A stretch of DNA of 64,000 nucleotides, taken from Methanosarcina sp. ERenArc_MAG2 (GTDB taxonomy: Archaea; Halobacteriota; Methanosarcinia; Methanosarcinales; Methanosarcinaceae). The DNA is taken from the NCBI GenBank assembly GCA_023955635.1, contig JAMXHR010000003.1:22971-86970 (forward strand), read 5' to 3'. The notes beneath the pieces are model-generated. The model ran no database searches. It saw only the letters and a program-made list of their open reading frames with translations, and had not been told where the DNA came from. Below, piece by piece: positions 17,562 to 26,075 of this stretch; the stretch's first letter is position 1, and the number at the start of each line of letters is the position of its first letter. The position numbers and the translations under genes were made by a program.

Positions 17562-18025
17562 AATTTATACTGTTTTTCTCAATTAAGTTTTTTGCAGTTA
17601 AAAGTTTCTGTACTCTTTATTTTCCAACTTGCTTTTACTAAAAAGAATCTGTAAGCCCCAGAAGCTCCGGATCTCTCTTTAAATTTATTTTTTTATAATA
17701 CCTCTCCGGGAAAAGCATTTATCTATTCTTACCTATAACCTCAATGTGATCTAAGATATAAGGATCAGGCATAAGTCGAAACATCCAAAAATGTTTATCT
17801 ATTAAATCATTATATCACATGTCGGCAGTTTGCAGCGCACATATATAACTTATATAACTTATAGTAAAAATTATGACTTCATAAATACACTTAAATTTAT
17901 ACCCATATTCTGGAATTGCATAATCCGCTGTCTGGAATTACGACCTCCTGCAAAAATTTAGGTTTTCAGTGATTAAAGCTATATCTTGAATCGGGTAGAA
18001 GAAGATTAAAAAGGATAGGATATAA
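17562..18025. other. intergenic, gap promoter region
   Basis: A 460-base AT-rich leader with TATA-like repeats (ATATATAACTTATATAACTT near 17840) about 185 bases before the gap ATG, so the transcript may have a long 5' leader. No gene seen. Confidence 0.45.
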
Positions 18026-19033
18026 ATGGTTAAAGCAAAGATTGCAGTAAACGGTTACGGAACCATCGGAAAAAGAGTTGCAGATGCCGTACAGGCTCAG
18101 GACGACATGGAAGTTATCGGAATTTCCAAAACCAAGCCGAATTATGAAGCTGCAGTGGCTCACCAGCTAGGATATGACATATATGCTCCAGCTGAGAATG
18201 TCGGGGCTTTTGAGAAGGCAGGAATGCCGGCAGCAGGGACCATTGAAGAAATGATCGAAAAGGCTGACTTGGTTGTGGACTGCACGCCTGGGGGAATCGG
18301 GGAAGGGAACAAGCCTCTATATCAGAAAGCTGGAGTAAAGGCGATCTGGCAGGGCGGAGAGAGTCATACAATTGCAGGTTTCTCATTCAATGCTGCCAGC
18401 AATTATGAGGGGGCTTTGGGCCGTGACCTTGTAAGGGTTGTCTCCTGTAATACTACCGGGCTTTGCAGGGTCATCTCCCCGATAGACAGGGAATTAGGGG
18501 TAAAAAAGGTAAGGGTAACTCTCGCAAGAAGGGCAGCAGACCCCAATGATGTAAAGAAGGGGCCGATTAATGCAATCGTACCTGATCCCATCAAGCTTCC
18601 GTCCCATCACGGACCTGATGTAAGAAGTGTACTTCCCCAGATTGACATCACAACTGCAGCTCTGAAAATCCCGACAACTCTAATGCACGTACACACTGTG
18701 AATATGGAAGTCAATACCGATTGCACTGCAGACGATATCAAGAAAATTTTCGGTTCACAGTCCAGAATTCGTTTCGTAGGGCAGGGTATCTCGTCAACAG
18801 CCGAAATTATAGAGTTTGCCAGGGATATAAGGCGCCCCCGAAATGATATGTGGGAGAACTGCATCTGGGCGGAATCCATAACAGTGCACGAAAAGGAGTT
18901 CTATTTCTTCCAGGCTATCCATCAGGAATCAATAGTTGTTCCCGAAAATGTGGATGCTATCAGGGCCATGATGGAACTGGAAAGCGACGGTGCAAAATCA
19001 ATTGAGAAGACAAATAAAGCTATCGGGCTGTAA
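18026..19033 (+). CDS. gap: archaeal type II glyceraldehyde-3-phosphate dehydrogenase
   Basis: 335 residues. It oxidises glyceraldehyde 3-phosphate with NAD(P) and phosphate, working in the gluconeogenic direction in methanogens. The N-terminal Rossmann motif (VNGYGTIGKRVADAV) and the catalytic cysteine in SCNTTGLCRV near residue 140 identify the archaeal class, which shares little sequence with bacterial GAPDH. Full length, unbroken, with the start at the ATG giving MVKAKIAVNGYG. An AAAAAGGATAGGA stretch serves as ribosome-binding site. It is followed 175 bases later by the inositol monophosphatase gene. Confidence 0.95.
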   Translation: MVKAKIAVNGYGTIGKRVADAVQAQDDMEVIGISKTKPNYEAAVAHQLGYDIYAPAENVGAFEKAGMPAAGTIEEMIEKADLVVDCTPGGIGEGNKPLYQKAGVKAIWQGGESHTIAGFSFNAASNYEGALGRDLVRVVSCNTTGLCRVISPIDRELGVKKVRVTLARRAADPNDVKKGPINAIVPDPIKLPSHHGPDVRSVLPQIDITTAALKIPTTLMHVHTVNMEVNTDCTADDIKKIFGSQSRIRFVGQGISSTAEIIEFARDIRRPRNDMWENCIWAESITVHEKEFYFFQAIHQESIVVPENVDAIRAMMELESDGAKSIEKTNKAIGL

Positions 19034-19208
19034 GTCTTTAGGAAGGCTCAGGCTCTGAGGACTCCGAGTGTCCAGTCTGAACATCGGGAGTCCTGTTTGT
19101 GAAATCTGGATGCTTTATATCCAAAGAACCAAAAATTCTGAATCCTGATTAATTCTATATCCGGATAACAGAATTTGGAACCTTTAATCTAAAAGAACTG
19201 ACCAGGGT

Positions 19209-20014
19209 ATGAATTCAACAGATTCGGGCTTTTTGAAATTATGTCGGGAGGCTTTTAAAGCCGCATCAGATTCTATCTGTGATCTTGAAGGTACCGATGC
19301 TGCGAGCAGCTTTGTTTGTATGGGAGCCGACGGGACACCGACTACTAAAATAGACCTGGCAGCGGAGAACGCTATCGTCGAGATTCTCAAAGGCGACGGC
19401 AGATCCATGAGAATTCTCAGCGAGGAACTGGGTGAGCTTATTCTGGGGGATTCTCCAGAATTTTCTGTTGTTCTGGATCCGCTTGATGGGACTTATAATT
19501 CCTCTGTAGGAATTCCCTTCTACAGCGTTTCAATAGCTGTTTCTTCTCATGACCTCTCAGATCTGAGGTTCGGGTTTGTAAGTAACCTTGCGCTATGCGA
19601 GGAATATCACGCAGAGGCTGGAAAGGGGGCTTACCTTAACGGAAAAAAATCAAATCTTCCCTGAACTCGGAGTTGAGGGAACTGTGTGTCAGCGTGTACG
19701 GTTACCGGCAAAATGTGGAACGGACCCGAAAGATATATAGCAGTGTCAGAAGGGTGAGATTATTTGGAAGTGTAGCACTCGAACTTTGTTATGTAGCCTC
19801 AGGCAGGCTTGATGCTTTTGTGGATGTTCGAAACGCTCTGCGCGTGACTGATGTGGCAGCAGGGCAACTAATTCTGGAAGAAGCAGGCGGGCTTATTACG
19901 GACGGATATGGAAATTTTTTAAGGCTTCCTGATAATGTTACCGCCAGGGTTGAAATGGTTGCGTCCAATGGAAATGTGCACGAAAAAATTTTAAAATTAC
20001 TTTCAGGAGGATAA
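19209..20014 (+). CDS. inositol monophosphatase / fructose-1,6-bisphosphatase family (frame broken in an A run)
   Basis: The first frame (to 19662) carries the substrate and Mg-binding motifs: SEELGEL near 77 and the family signature DPLDGTYNSSVGIPFYSVS near 92. The second frame continues with VRLFGSVALELCYVASGRLD and LRVTDVAAGQLILEEAGG. One extra A in the seven-A run 19643-19649 joins them into about 268 residues, the normal length of archaeal FBPase/IMPase enzymes. The NAD kinase gene follows after one base, and in some archaea the two domains are fused. The break is probably a sequencing error. Confidence 0.8.
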
Positions 20015-20015
20015 G

Positions 20016-20842
20016 TTGGCGATAAAAAAATCGGAATCTCCTCACGCTGTGACAGGCCTGAAGTAATTGAAATGGTCAGGGAAATTCTTGCCTGTTTCAG
20101 CTCGAAGGTTCAGATCTTTGTCGCCACTCCCACAGCTGATGTACTCGGAATAGAAGGTACTCCAGTTGAGAAAATGAGAGAAGAGGGAGTAGAACTCATT
20201 ATCAGTGTGGGAGGTGACGGCACGGTTCTTCGGAATATTGCCAAGATGAAAGATCCTCTTCCCATACTCGGGATTAATATGGGAACTCTCGGCTTTCTCG
20301 TAGATGTCGAACCCAAAGATGCCGTTGAGACCATAGAGGAAGTGCTTTATGGTTTTTCGTATCTCGAAAGAATGCGAGTTGATGTCTTCCTTAATGGGAA
20401 AATGCTTGAGACCGCGACAAACGAGATTGCGATAATGTCCGCAAAGCCCGCGAAGATTATTCAGTTTGAAGTTTATGTCGGTGATTGTCTTCTTGAATCG
20501 ATGCGTGCCGATGGTGTGGTTTTTGCAACTCCTACAGGCTCGACTGCCTATGCAATGAGCGCAGGCGGCCCTATTATAAGCCCCAGGGTAAATGCGATCG
20601 TAGTTGTTCCTGTTGCCCCTTTTAAACTCTCCTCAAGGCCCTGGGTTATTCCTTCAGACAGTGAAATCACAGTAAAATTGTCAGTCCCAAAAAAAGAAGC
20701 TGTTGTTGCAATTGACGGGCAGAAATCCTACGGGATCAAGCCTGATGATATTGTCAAACTTAAGAAATCCAGGTTTCCGGCACGTTTTGTGAAGACTTCT
20801 GATACCTGTTTTTATGAAAGGGTTCAGAGAAAACTTTCCTGA
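20016..20842 (+). CDS. nadK: NAD kinase (frame broken near the start in an A run)
   Basis: It phosphorylates NAD to NADP. Signatures are SVGGDGTVLRNI (GGDGT motif), GINMGTLGFLVDV, NEIAI and ATPTGSTAYAMSAGGP. A TTG start at 20016 with AGGAGG upstream is required for the N-terminal KKIGISSRCDRP, but is in frame only if the seven-A run 20024-20030 has one more A. As written, the gene frame runs through the TAA of the upstream gene. Start 20072 would lose the first strand. With A8 the protein is about 275 residues, the normal size. Confidence 0.85.
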
Positions 20843-21260
20843 GAAAATAATTTATCCAAAGCTTGAGTTTTTTCATAAACTTTAATTTATTCTCAAATTT
20901 TTAATCCTTTAGAGCCTTCGATCTTGGATATTTTTAATTGTATTTCCAAATAGAACTCAATAATTCAAAATAAGTATCTCCAATATATTAAAAATAAGTA
21001 TTTCCTGTTCAAAATTGTAAAAATGTTGCTGCCGGAAGCTATTTTCCTCCAAGGAAAACATTTATACATCTGCAGGTAAAGCTATGCTTAATTTTGACGA
21101 GATATAATATTTACTAATATTTTCTGACTTTTTGGGATGTTTGAACCCTGGCGCCTCCTTATTCAAACCTTTGAGTTATTTTTCAGGTAGATTATCTGGA
21201 TATCATTAAAAATGATCAAAAATGCCTCACAATAATTAAAAATCACAGGAAGTAGTAACA
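20843..21260. other. intergenic, aksA promoter region
   Basis: AT-rich leader with a T-rich terminator-like stretch after nadK and TATA-like elements near 21103 (GAGATATAATATTTAC). No gene seen. Confidence 0.4.
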
Positions 21261-22478
21261 ATGTCAGAGAGCGAGCAGTATTCAAGAAATAAACTTATGG
21301 ACTTTATCGAATATCGCCCCCTAGATATCGAAATCTGTGACGTGACGCTCCGCGACGGAGAACAGACTCCAGGCGTTGTATTCGCGAAAGAACAGAAGCT
21401 GGCAATTGCCAGTGAGCTTGATTCCATGGGTGTAGAGGTTATAGAAGCCGGATTTCCGGTGGTTTCCGCAAATGAAAAGGAAATAGTGAAGGAAATTGCA
21501 AACCAGGGCTTTAATTCAAGGATCTGTTGCCTCTCAAGAGCAGTAAAAGGGGACGTGGACTCTGCCCTTGAGTGTGATGTCGATATTGTGAGCATTTTTA
21601 TTGCAATGTCCGATATGCACCTCAAATACAAATATCACAGAAGTTTTGAGGAAATGCTCGGCTGCGCTAAAGAAGCTATTGAGTACGCAACTGACCATGG
21701 ATTAAAAGTGCGTTTTGCAGCCGAAGATTCTAGCCGGACCCCGATAGATCGCCTCAAGCAAGCTTTTAAGGAAGTTGAAGCTGAGTATAAAGTGCAGTAC
21801 GTAAGCCTTGCGGATACGGTTGGGATCCTGAACCCGACAACAACTCACTACCTGGTGAGCGAGATTTACAAATCAGTCAACACTTCCATCTGTATTCACT
21901 GCCACGACGATCTTGGCATGGCTACTGCAAACACGCTTGCAGCCGCCGAAGCCGGGGCAAAGCAGCTCCACACAACAGTCAATGGGATCGGAGAACGGGC
22001 AGGAAACGCTGCACTTGAAGAAGTAATGGTAGCTCTCAGGGTGCAGTACGGGATCGACCGTTATGACACAACAAAGCTGACCGCACTATCCGAAATGGTT
22101 TCCGAATATTCAGGCATCACACCCTCTGTAAACAAAGCCGTTGTCGGGCAAAACGCCTTCACCCATGAATCCGGGATTCATGTCGCTGCAATCCTTGAAG
22201 AGCCGCGCACCTATGAACTCTTCCTCCCTGAAATGGTTGGAGGAAAGCGCAACCTCGTAGTCGGAAAGCACACAGGCACAAAAGCCTTAAAAGGCATTAT
22301 CAACAGCATCGGTTTCTGCCTTGAACGGGAAGAACTCTGTGCCCTGATTGATAAAGTCAAGGTCTGTACCGAAGAGAAGCATAAAAGTATCTCAAGGGAG
22401 CAGCTTGAAAAACTGATTAGTCAGGTCCGGCAGGAACAGAAAACTGCAGAAAAGCAAGATGAGAGGTTTTCTATCTGA
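21261..22478 (+). CDS. aksA: homocitrate synthase AksA (isopropylmalate-synthase family)
   Basis: 405 residues. It condenses acetyl-CoA with 2-oxoglutarate and longer 2-oxo acids on the way to the 7-carbon chain of coenzyme B. The catalytic TIM barrel shows CDVTLRDGEQTPGV, the metal-site ICIHCHDDLGMATANT and NGIGERAGNAALEE. It ends soon after the barrel and linker, lacking the C-terminal leucine-binding regulatory domain of LeuA or CimA, and this supports AksA. An AGGAAG lies ten bases before the ATG. Citramalate synthase remains a less likely alternative. Confidence 0.8.
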   Translation: MSESEQYSRNKLMDFIEYRPLDIEICDVTLRDGEQTPGVVFAKEQKLAIASELDSMGVEVIEAGFPVVSANEKEIVKEIANQGFNSRICCLSRAVKGDVDSALECDVDIVSIFIAMSDMHLKYKYHRSFEEMLGCAKEAIEYATDHGLKVRFAAEDSSRTPIDRLKQAFKEVEAEYKVQYVSLADTVGILNPTTTHYLVSEIYKSVNTSICIHCHDDLGMATANTLAAAEAGAKQLHTTVNGIGERAGNAALEEVMVALRVQYGIDRYDTTKLTALSEMVSEYSGITPSVNKAVVGQNAFTHESGIHVAAILEEPRTYELFLPEMVGGKRNLVVGKHTGTKALKGIINSIGFCLEREELCALIDKVKVCTEEKHKSISREQLEKLISQVRQEQKTAEKQDERFSI

Positions 22479-22548
22479 AAACCCCTTACTCTTTTCTACT
22501 TATTTTTTAATTCTGTTTATCTCCTTTTCTACTAATTTATTCTATTAA

Positions 22549-22963
22549 GAGCCTATCCGAAAAGTCATTAACCCTGCTTTCGGCAGGTCGACATTAAAAA
22601 TTAAAATATTTTCCCGATACCGTTTTTGAATATTAGCTAACTATATATTGGGTTTAAAGTTGGTTAACGTGTGGCTCAACTCCCCACGACATATATAAGT
22701 ACTGAATCATTTTTTCATTGAAGTTTTGTATGAGAAATTAACAATTGGTCATATGTAAACCTAACAACTGCACACAATTATGGAGCATCATTTCAAAATC
22801 GCCATCATTAAAACTATTGAAAATTAATTGTCGACCTGCCGAATGTAGGATTAACGCATGTTGAAAAGTTACGATAGGTCGATAATATCGGCATCCTTTC
22901 CGGTTGTACATATTGTCAATTGTAAAAAGTTACAGTAGGTAACAACACTTTTCGGATAGGCTC
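22549..22963. repeat. MITE family D copy (IS5-linked) carrying a nested element
   Basis: Ends GAGCCTATCCGAAAAGT and its exact complement, flanked by TAA on both sides. Both ends match those of the IS5 element at 23471-24337. Without the nested insert at 22572-22849 the element would be 132 bp, like the copy at 45705-45835. Confidence 0.85.
22572..22849. repeat. nested 278-bp element inside the family D MITE
   Basis: It has 20-bp inverted ends with a few mismatches (CCTGCTTTCGGCAGGTCGAC and GTCGACCTGCCGAATGTAGG) and is flanked by ATTAA direct repeats at 22567-22571 and 22850-22854. Removing it and one ATTAA restores the sequence of the family D copy at 45705-45835. No ORF inside. Confidence 0.8.
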
Positions 22964-22980
22964 TAAGCCTATATTGCACA

Positions 22981-23274
22981 TCAGGTGGTAGGCTCTCTCA
23001 TTACTGAAAATATGGTTATATCTTCGTTGTTTTTGTCGTAGAAGATTATTTCGTCGTAGTTGTGGTCACTGGATTCGTTCAGTTCGATACCTACCGAAAT
23101 TTCATTCTCTTCGTCCCATCTGAACCACCCTGTAAGATCAACACCAACTAAATCTTCAAAATGTTTGAAAATAACCCTATCGTTTCCCCAATTCTCTTTC
23201 ACAAATTTAATAAGTTGATCGAAAACTTCGGTATTCCGATACACCCCAGAATCGTCTAACTCAAATTCTACCAT
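22981..23274 (-). CDS. hypothetical acidic protein (97 aa)
   Basis: An ATG at 23274 preceded by AAAGGGGATA opens a 97-residue, acidic, soluble protein (MVEFELDDSGVYRNTEVFDQ; ends VMREPTT). Unknown family. The good ribosome-binding site and intact frame suggest a real gene. It is divergent from the MC1 remnant. Confidence 0.5.
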   Translation of the reverse strand: MVEFELDDSGVYRNTEVFDQLIKFVKENWGNDRVIFKHFEDLVGVDLTGWFRWDEENEISVGIELNESSDHNYDEIIFYDKNNEDITIFSVMREPTT

Positions 23275-23360
23275 GTTATATCCCCTTTTAACGTATTGAA
23301 GTAATTGATATAAAAGGATTAGGTTTCTCGGGTTTTTTCAAGGTGATTTTTATATCCGAC

Positions 23361-23470
23361 ATGAAAAATTTTGATTTGCGAGATGAAGATGGCAATGAGC
23401 ACGGAGTTTTGACTGGAAAACAACCTAGTCCCGCTGCTCTGAAAGCTGCGAACCGGAGCGAAGGGACTAA
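23361..23470 (+). pseudogene. chromosomal protein MC1, truncated by IS5
   Basis: MKNFDLRDEDGNEHGVLTGK followed by QPSPAALKAANRSEGTK is the N-terminal third of MC1, the abundant DNA-bending chromosomal protein of Methanosarcina (known sequence NFVLRDEEGNEHGVFTGKQP). The frame is cut at TAA 23468-23470 by the IS5 element; the remaining two thirds (DNA-binding arm) are not found downstream. MC1 genes are often multicopy, so an intact paralogue is probably elsewhere. Confidence 0.85.
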
Positions 23471-24288
23471 GAGCCTATCCGAAAAGTCCCGCTGCTCAAT
23501 ATTATCCATGCACATGCTAACTGAAGCATAGCAAGGTAATTCTCAACCTTTTTTCCCCTCTTATAAGCAGCCTTCTGAATCTGTTTATCCAAGAATGTGT
23601 CCTTTCTACAACCCATCTTCTTGCCCTAAAACCTGGTATCTGTTCTTATATTTTCCTCTCCGCGGCTTTTGATATGGGCGGTATAACCATATTCTTTAAC
23701 CAGTTGTCTGATGTCAGGAAAATCATATCCTTTATCCATACAGATATTCTGAATTCCCTCATCCGGAGAAGGTCTTTCAAAAAGAATGGCATCTAAAGTT
23801 TCTTTTACAAGCTTTTTATCGTGACGATTTGCTCCATCAACAGTTACCGAAAGTGGTATACCTTTCCCATCTGTTAAAATACTCCTTTTTGTACCTTTTT
23901 TGCCACGATCAGTTGGATTCGCTCCGGTACCAGGTCCACCTAATGGTGCTTTTGTCATAGAACCGTCAATTGCTTGCCATTCCCACTCTAATCCTTTTTG
24001 ATGATCATACTCCAGTAGACCAGCTATCCACATATTCTCAAAGAATCCTGAGCTTCTCCATTCCTGAAATCGATCATGGACAGTGCTTGGAGCTCCATAA
24101 AATCGTGGCAGAGATTTCCATTGGCAACCAGTCCGAAGGAGATAAAAAATACCACTCAGTATTCTCTTATCATCTTTTCGAGGTCTTCCAGGCTTCTTTT
24201 TCGGTTTAGGGAGAGGGAATAATGCTTTTATTTGATTCCAAAATCCGTCAGAAATCTCGTAGTCTTGTACGTTTGTTCGTCTTACCAC
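23471..24288 (-). pseudogene. IS5-family transposase, two frame breaks at the C-terminus
   Basis: The first 220 residues are a typical IS5/IS1031-like transposase: N-terminal SDGFWNQIKALFP and GRPRKDDKRILSGIFYLLRTG, then DGSMTKAPLGG with the first catalytic aspartate and CMDKGYDFPDIR with the second. The third catalytic residue lies in ARRWVVERTHSWINRFRRL, which is out of frame after 23626 (an extra T in TTTT). Further on a six-A run needs one more A to reach KVENYLAMLQLACAW. As written, no functional protein is made. Confidence 0.75.
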
Positions 24289-24337
24289 TAACCAATATTA
24301 ACCTAAAATCTAGTTATTTTACTTTTCGGATAGGCTC
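23471..24337 (-). mobile_element. IS5-family insertion sequence, 867 bp
   Basis: Perfect 17-bp terminal inverted repeats (GAGCCTATCCGAAAAGT) and TAA on both flanks, as expected for the IS5 subgroups that duplicate TNA or TA. It is inserted between MC1 and an IS4 remnant. Because the two flanks come from different sequences, a deletion or recombination followed insertion. Confidence 0.85.
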
Positions 24338-24843
24338 TAAGAACTTACTTCCATCTCTCAATAGTGTTTTTCATTTCACTTTTTCATTAAAACCATTCTT
24401 CTCTGAACCTTTCTCTGTTTACATGCGGATCCAATGCTTGACTTTCATATACATTCATTATCGTTTCAAAAGTTCTTTGAGTTCCACATCTATTCAGAAT
24501 TACTGTCAACAAATCTGATTTCAACAGAAACAAGAATAGGATCCATATTCTTCCTTATTCTTGAAACAAAATATCCTCCGTTTTCCTCAATTCTTGCAAA
24601 CATTTGAGTTTTGTAAAAACCAAGATCTACAAGAAGAATACGGTCTTTGATCCAGGGACCTATTTTCAATGATGAGACCAGTTTCTTTGACAGTTCCCTT
24701 AACCACTCTTCGGGAAACATTTCCCGAAGAGAGTCTTCAAGAGTAGGTAGAGGACGGGGAGACATGGGTGCACTAATATACAGATTATTAATATAAAAAC
24801 ACATACAGAAGTGATTCTCTAACACTTAACCGATGACGCATGA
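24338..24843 (-). mobile_element. internally deleted IS4-family element
   Basis: A short relative of the complete-length IS4 copy at 33394-34960. It keeps the left end (complement of TCATGCGTCATCGGTTAAG), 110 codons formed from two separate parts of the transposase, and the right part up to AAGAACTTACTTCC, where the outermost bases are replaced by the IS5 element. It is a non-autonomous derivative. Confidence 0.75.
24490..24825 (-). pseudogene. IS4-family transposase deletion remnant
   Basis: MSPRPLPTLEDSLREMFPEE, WLRELSKKL and GPWIKDRILLVDLGFYKTQM join directly, whereas the complete copy has about 140 residues between the first and third blocks. A second deletion removes the central catalytic part after MDPILVSVE. 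The remaining frame cannot encode an active transposase. Confidence 0.8.
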
Positions 24844-24900
24844 ATTGAATTCCGGTTAAGGGGTTACTGGAATGTTTGAGATGGTTTAATGAAGAAAGAA

Positions 24901-24921
24901 ATCGAGTGCTACGCACTCGAT
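24901..24921. terminator. short perfect hairpin
   Basis: ATCGAGTGC-TAC-GCACTCGAT, a 9-bp perfect stem with a 3-base loop, in AT-rich sequence. It may be a transcription terminator or processing site left from a gene displaced by the neighbouring elements. Confidence 0.4.
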
Positions 24922-24979
24922 TAACTATAATATAAGTTACACTAAATAAAAAATTACAAACTTAAGAGCTTATGCTATG

Positions 24980-25098
24980 TAGGACTTACGCACTTCAGAT
25001 TCAAAGTCAAGCATAGTAACCATCAGATTTAGAATTTGAATTTCAGAAAGTTGTAAGCCTAATGCAGTTGATTTGGCACTTCAAGTGCGTAAGTCCTA
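24980..25098. repeat. MITE family B copy
   Basis: A 119-bp element with ends TAGGACTTACGCACTT and AAGTGCGTAAGTCCTA. A second 119-bp copy is at 34702-34820. The left ends of the DDE elements at 53366 and 59363 begin with the same TAGGACTTACGCACTT. Confidence 0.85.
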
Positions 25099-25182
25099 CT
25101 GTCGAGTCAACAGCAAAATATCGTATAAAATCAATTGCAATTATTCAGAATCGTTAAATCTTTGAGTATTGACGCGACACTA
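25097..25182 (+). repeat. MITE family A copy, sharing TA with family B
   Basis: An 86-bp copy, TA-CTGTCGAGTCAACAGC to TTGACGCGACAC-TA. It is inserted at the terminal TA of the family B element, so the two elements touch. Confidence 0.8.
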
Positions 25183-25570
25183 CTATGAAATTACTCAATA
25201 AGATCTTACTTTTTATAAGATGTAAGTCGAAGTTATAACTTAAGAATTTTAAGCTTTGATCAGTAATTTAGTATATTTTGAAAATTAGTGGGCATAAAGT
25301 AAAATCAATATGTTTTGTCATTCGGAAGTAGGTCTGATCGGAACTACTGGACTCATCAAAGGACTTAAATAGGATAGCACTGATAAATTGATTGTTTGAA
25401 AGATTTCAGTAAAGCTCAGGGTTGGGGAAAACTCGAAAAGTGAAGTTCAATTGGGAGAAAAATTCTCTTGATTACAACTTCTACCTGAATTAATAAGTTC
25501 TGCTAATAGTTTATAAATTATGTTAAAAGTTAATAAGTTATACTAAAAGCTAAAAAAATATTGAGTTAAT
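25183..25570. other. intergenic, no gene seen
   Basis: AT-rich, with imperfect short direct repeats (ATAAGTTCTGCTAATAG / ATAAGTTATACTAAAAG near 25494-25550). No coding signal. Confidence 0.4.
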
Positions 25571-25757
25571 GATTGAGAGCCCCATTTGATGACCCTTGGG
25601 CTCTCAATCGGTGAAACTCCCTTTGAAGAATACTCCCACATATTCTTCGCATAATTGCAAGAGAAACAATTCAGAGATCCACTTGGCTTTATTGGTTGTA
25701 ATGATTGATTGAGAGCCTTTAATTGTGATCCCTTGGCTCTCAATCGGTGAAACCCCT
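25571..25757. repeat. two copies of a 39-nt hairpin, 136 bp apart
   Basis: 25571-25609 has a 12-bp perfect stem (GATTGAGAGCCC with its complement), and 25707-25745 an 11-bp stem of the same sequence. Each is followed by GGTGAAAC. Total length and stem are conserved while the loops differ, which suggests that the structure matters or that both are ends of a small element. On the minus strand each hairpin sits in a short frame reading GVSPIES. Confidence 0.6.
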
Positions 25758-26075
25758 ACAAAAAACTCCCCATACATTATGCACAAAAGTGCACTATTGC
25801 GTTTCTCTTACAATTACATCCTTCTAATGCTGAAATTGTATATATAATAGATTACGTTAAATATTCAATTACCTTTTGTTTTTGTATTCTTGTAAACTTT
25901 TGGATAAGGGAACATTTTTCAATATTGTGCAAAAATATAATTGGTCTTTAAAATAGCATGACACCTAATTTTTTAATGGCTTTAAATTTTAAAGCAAAAG
26001 AGTTAATCGATAAAAAATAATAAAAAATAATATCGACCTAATGCCGATAATATTTAATTAACTGCTGTTTTTCTC
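25758..26075. other. intergenic, no gene seen
   Basis: AT-rich region downstream of the acyl-CoA ligase operon. The stretch after 26025 may include its terminator. No repeat or ORF of interest. Confidence 0.4.

Noticed and set aside
19641..19680. Programmed frameshift in the IMPase gene
   Set aside because: The same one-base loss pattern occurs in many unrelated genes; a sequence error explains all of them together.
23468..24340. TAA on both sides of IS5 taken as proof of a simple target duplication in MC1
   Set aside because: The right flank is an IS4 end, not MC1 sequence, so the locus has been rearranged even though the triplets match.
25571..25757. Paired hairpins considered as a mini CRISPR
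   Set aside because: Only two copies, 136 bp apart, with palindromes too long and no repeat array.
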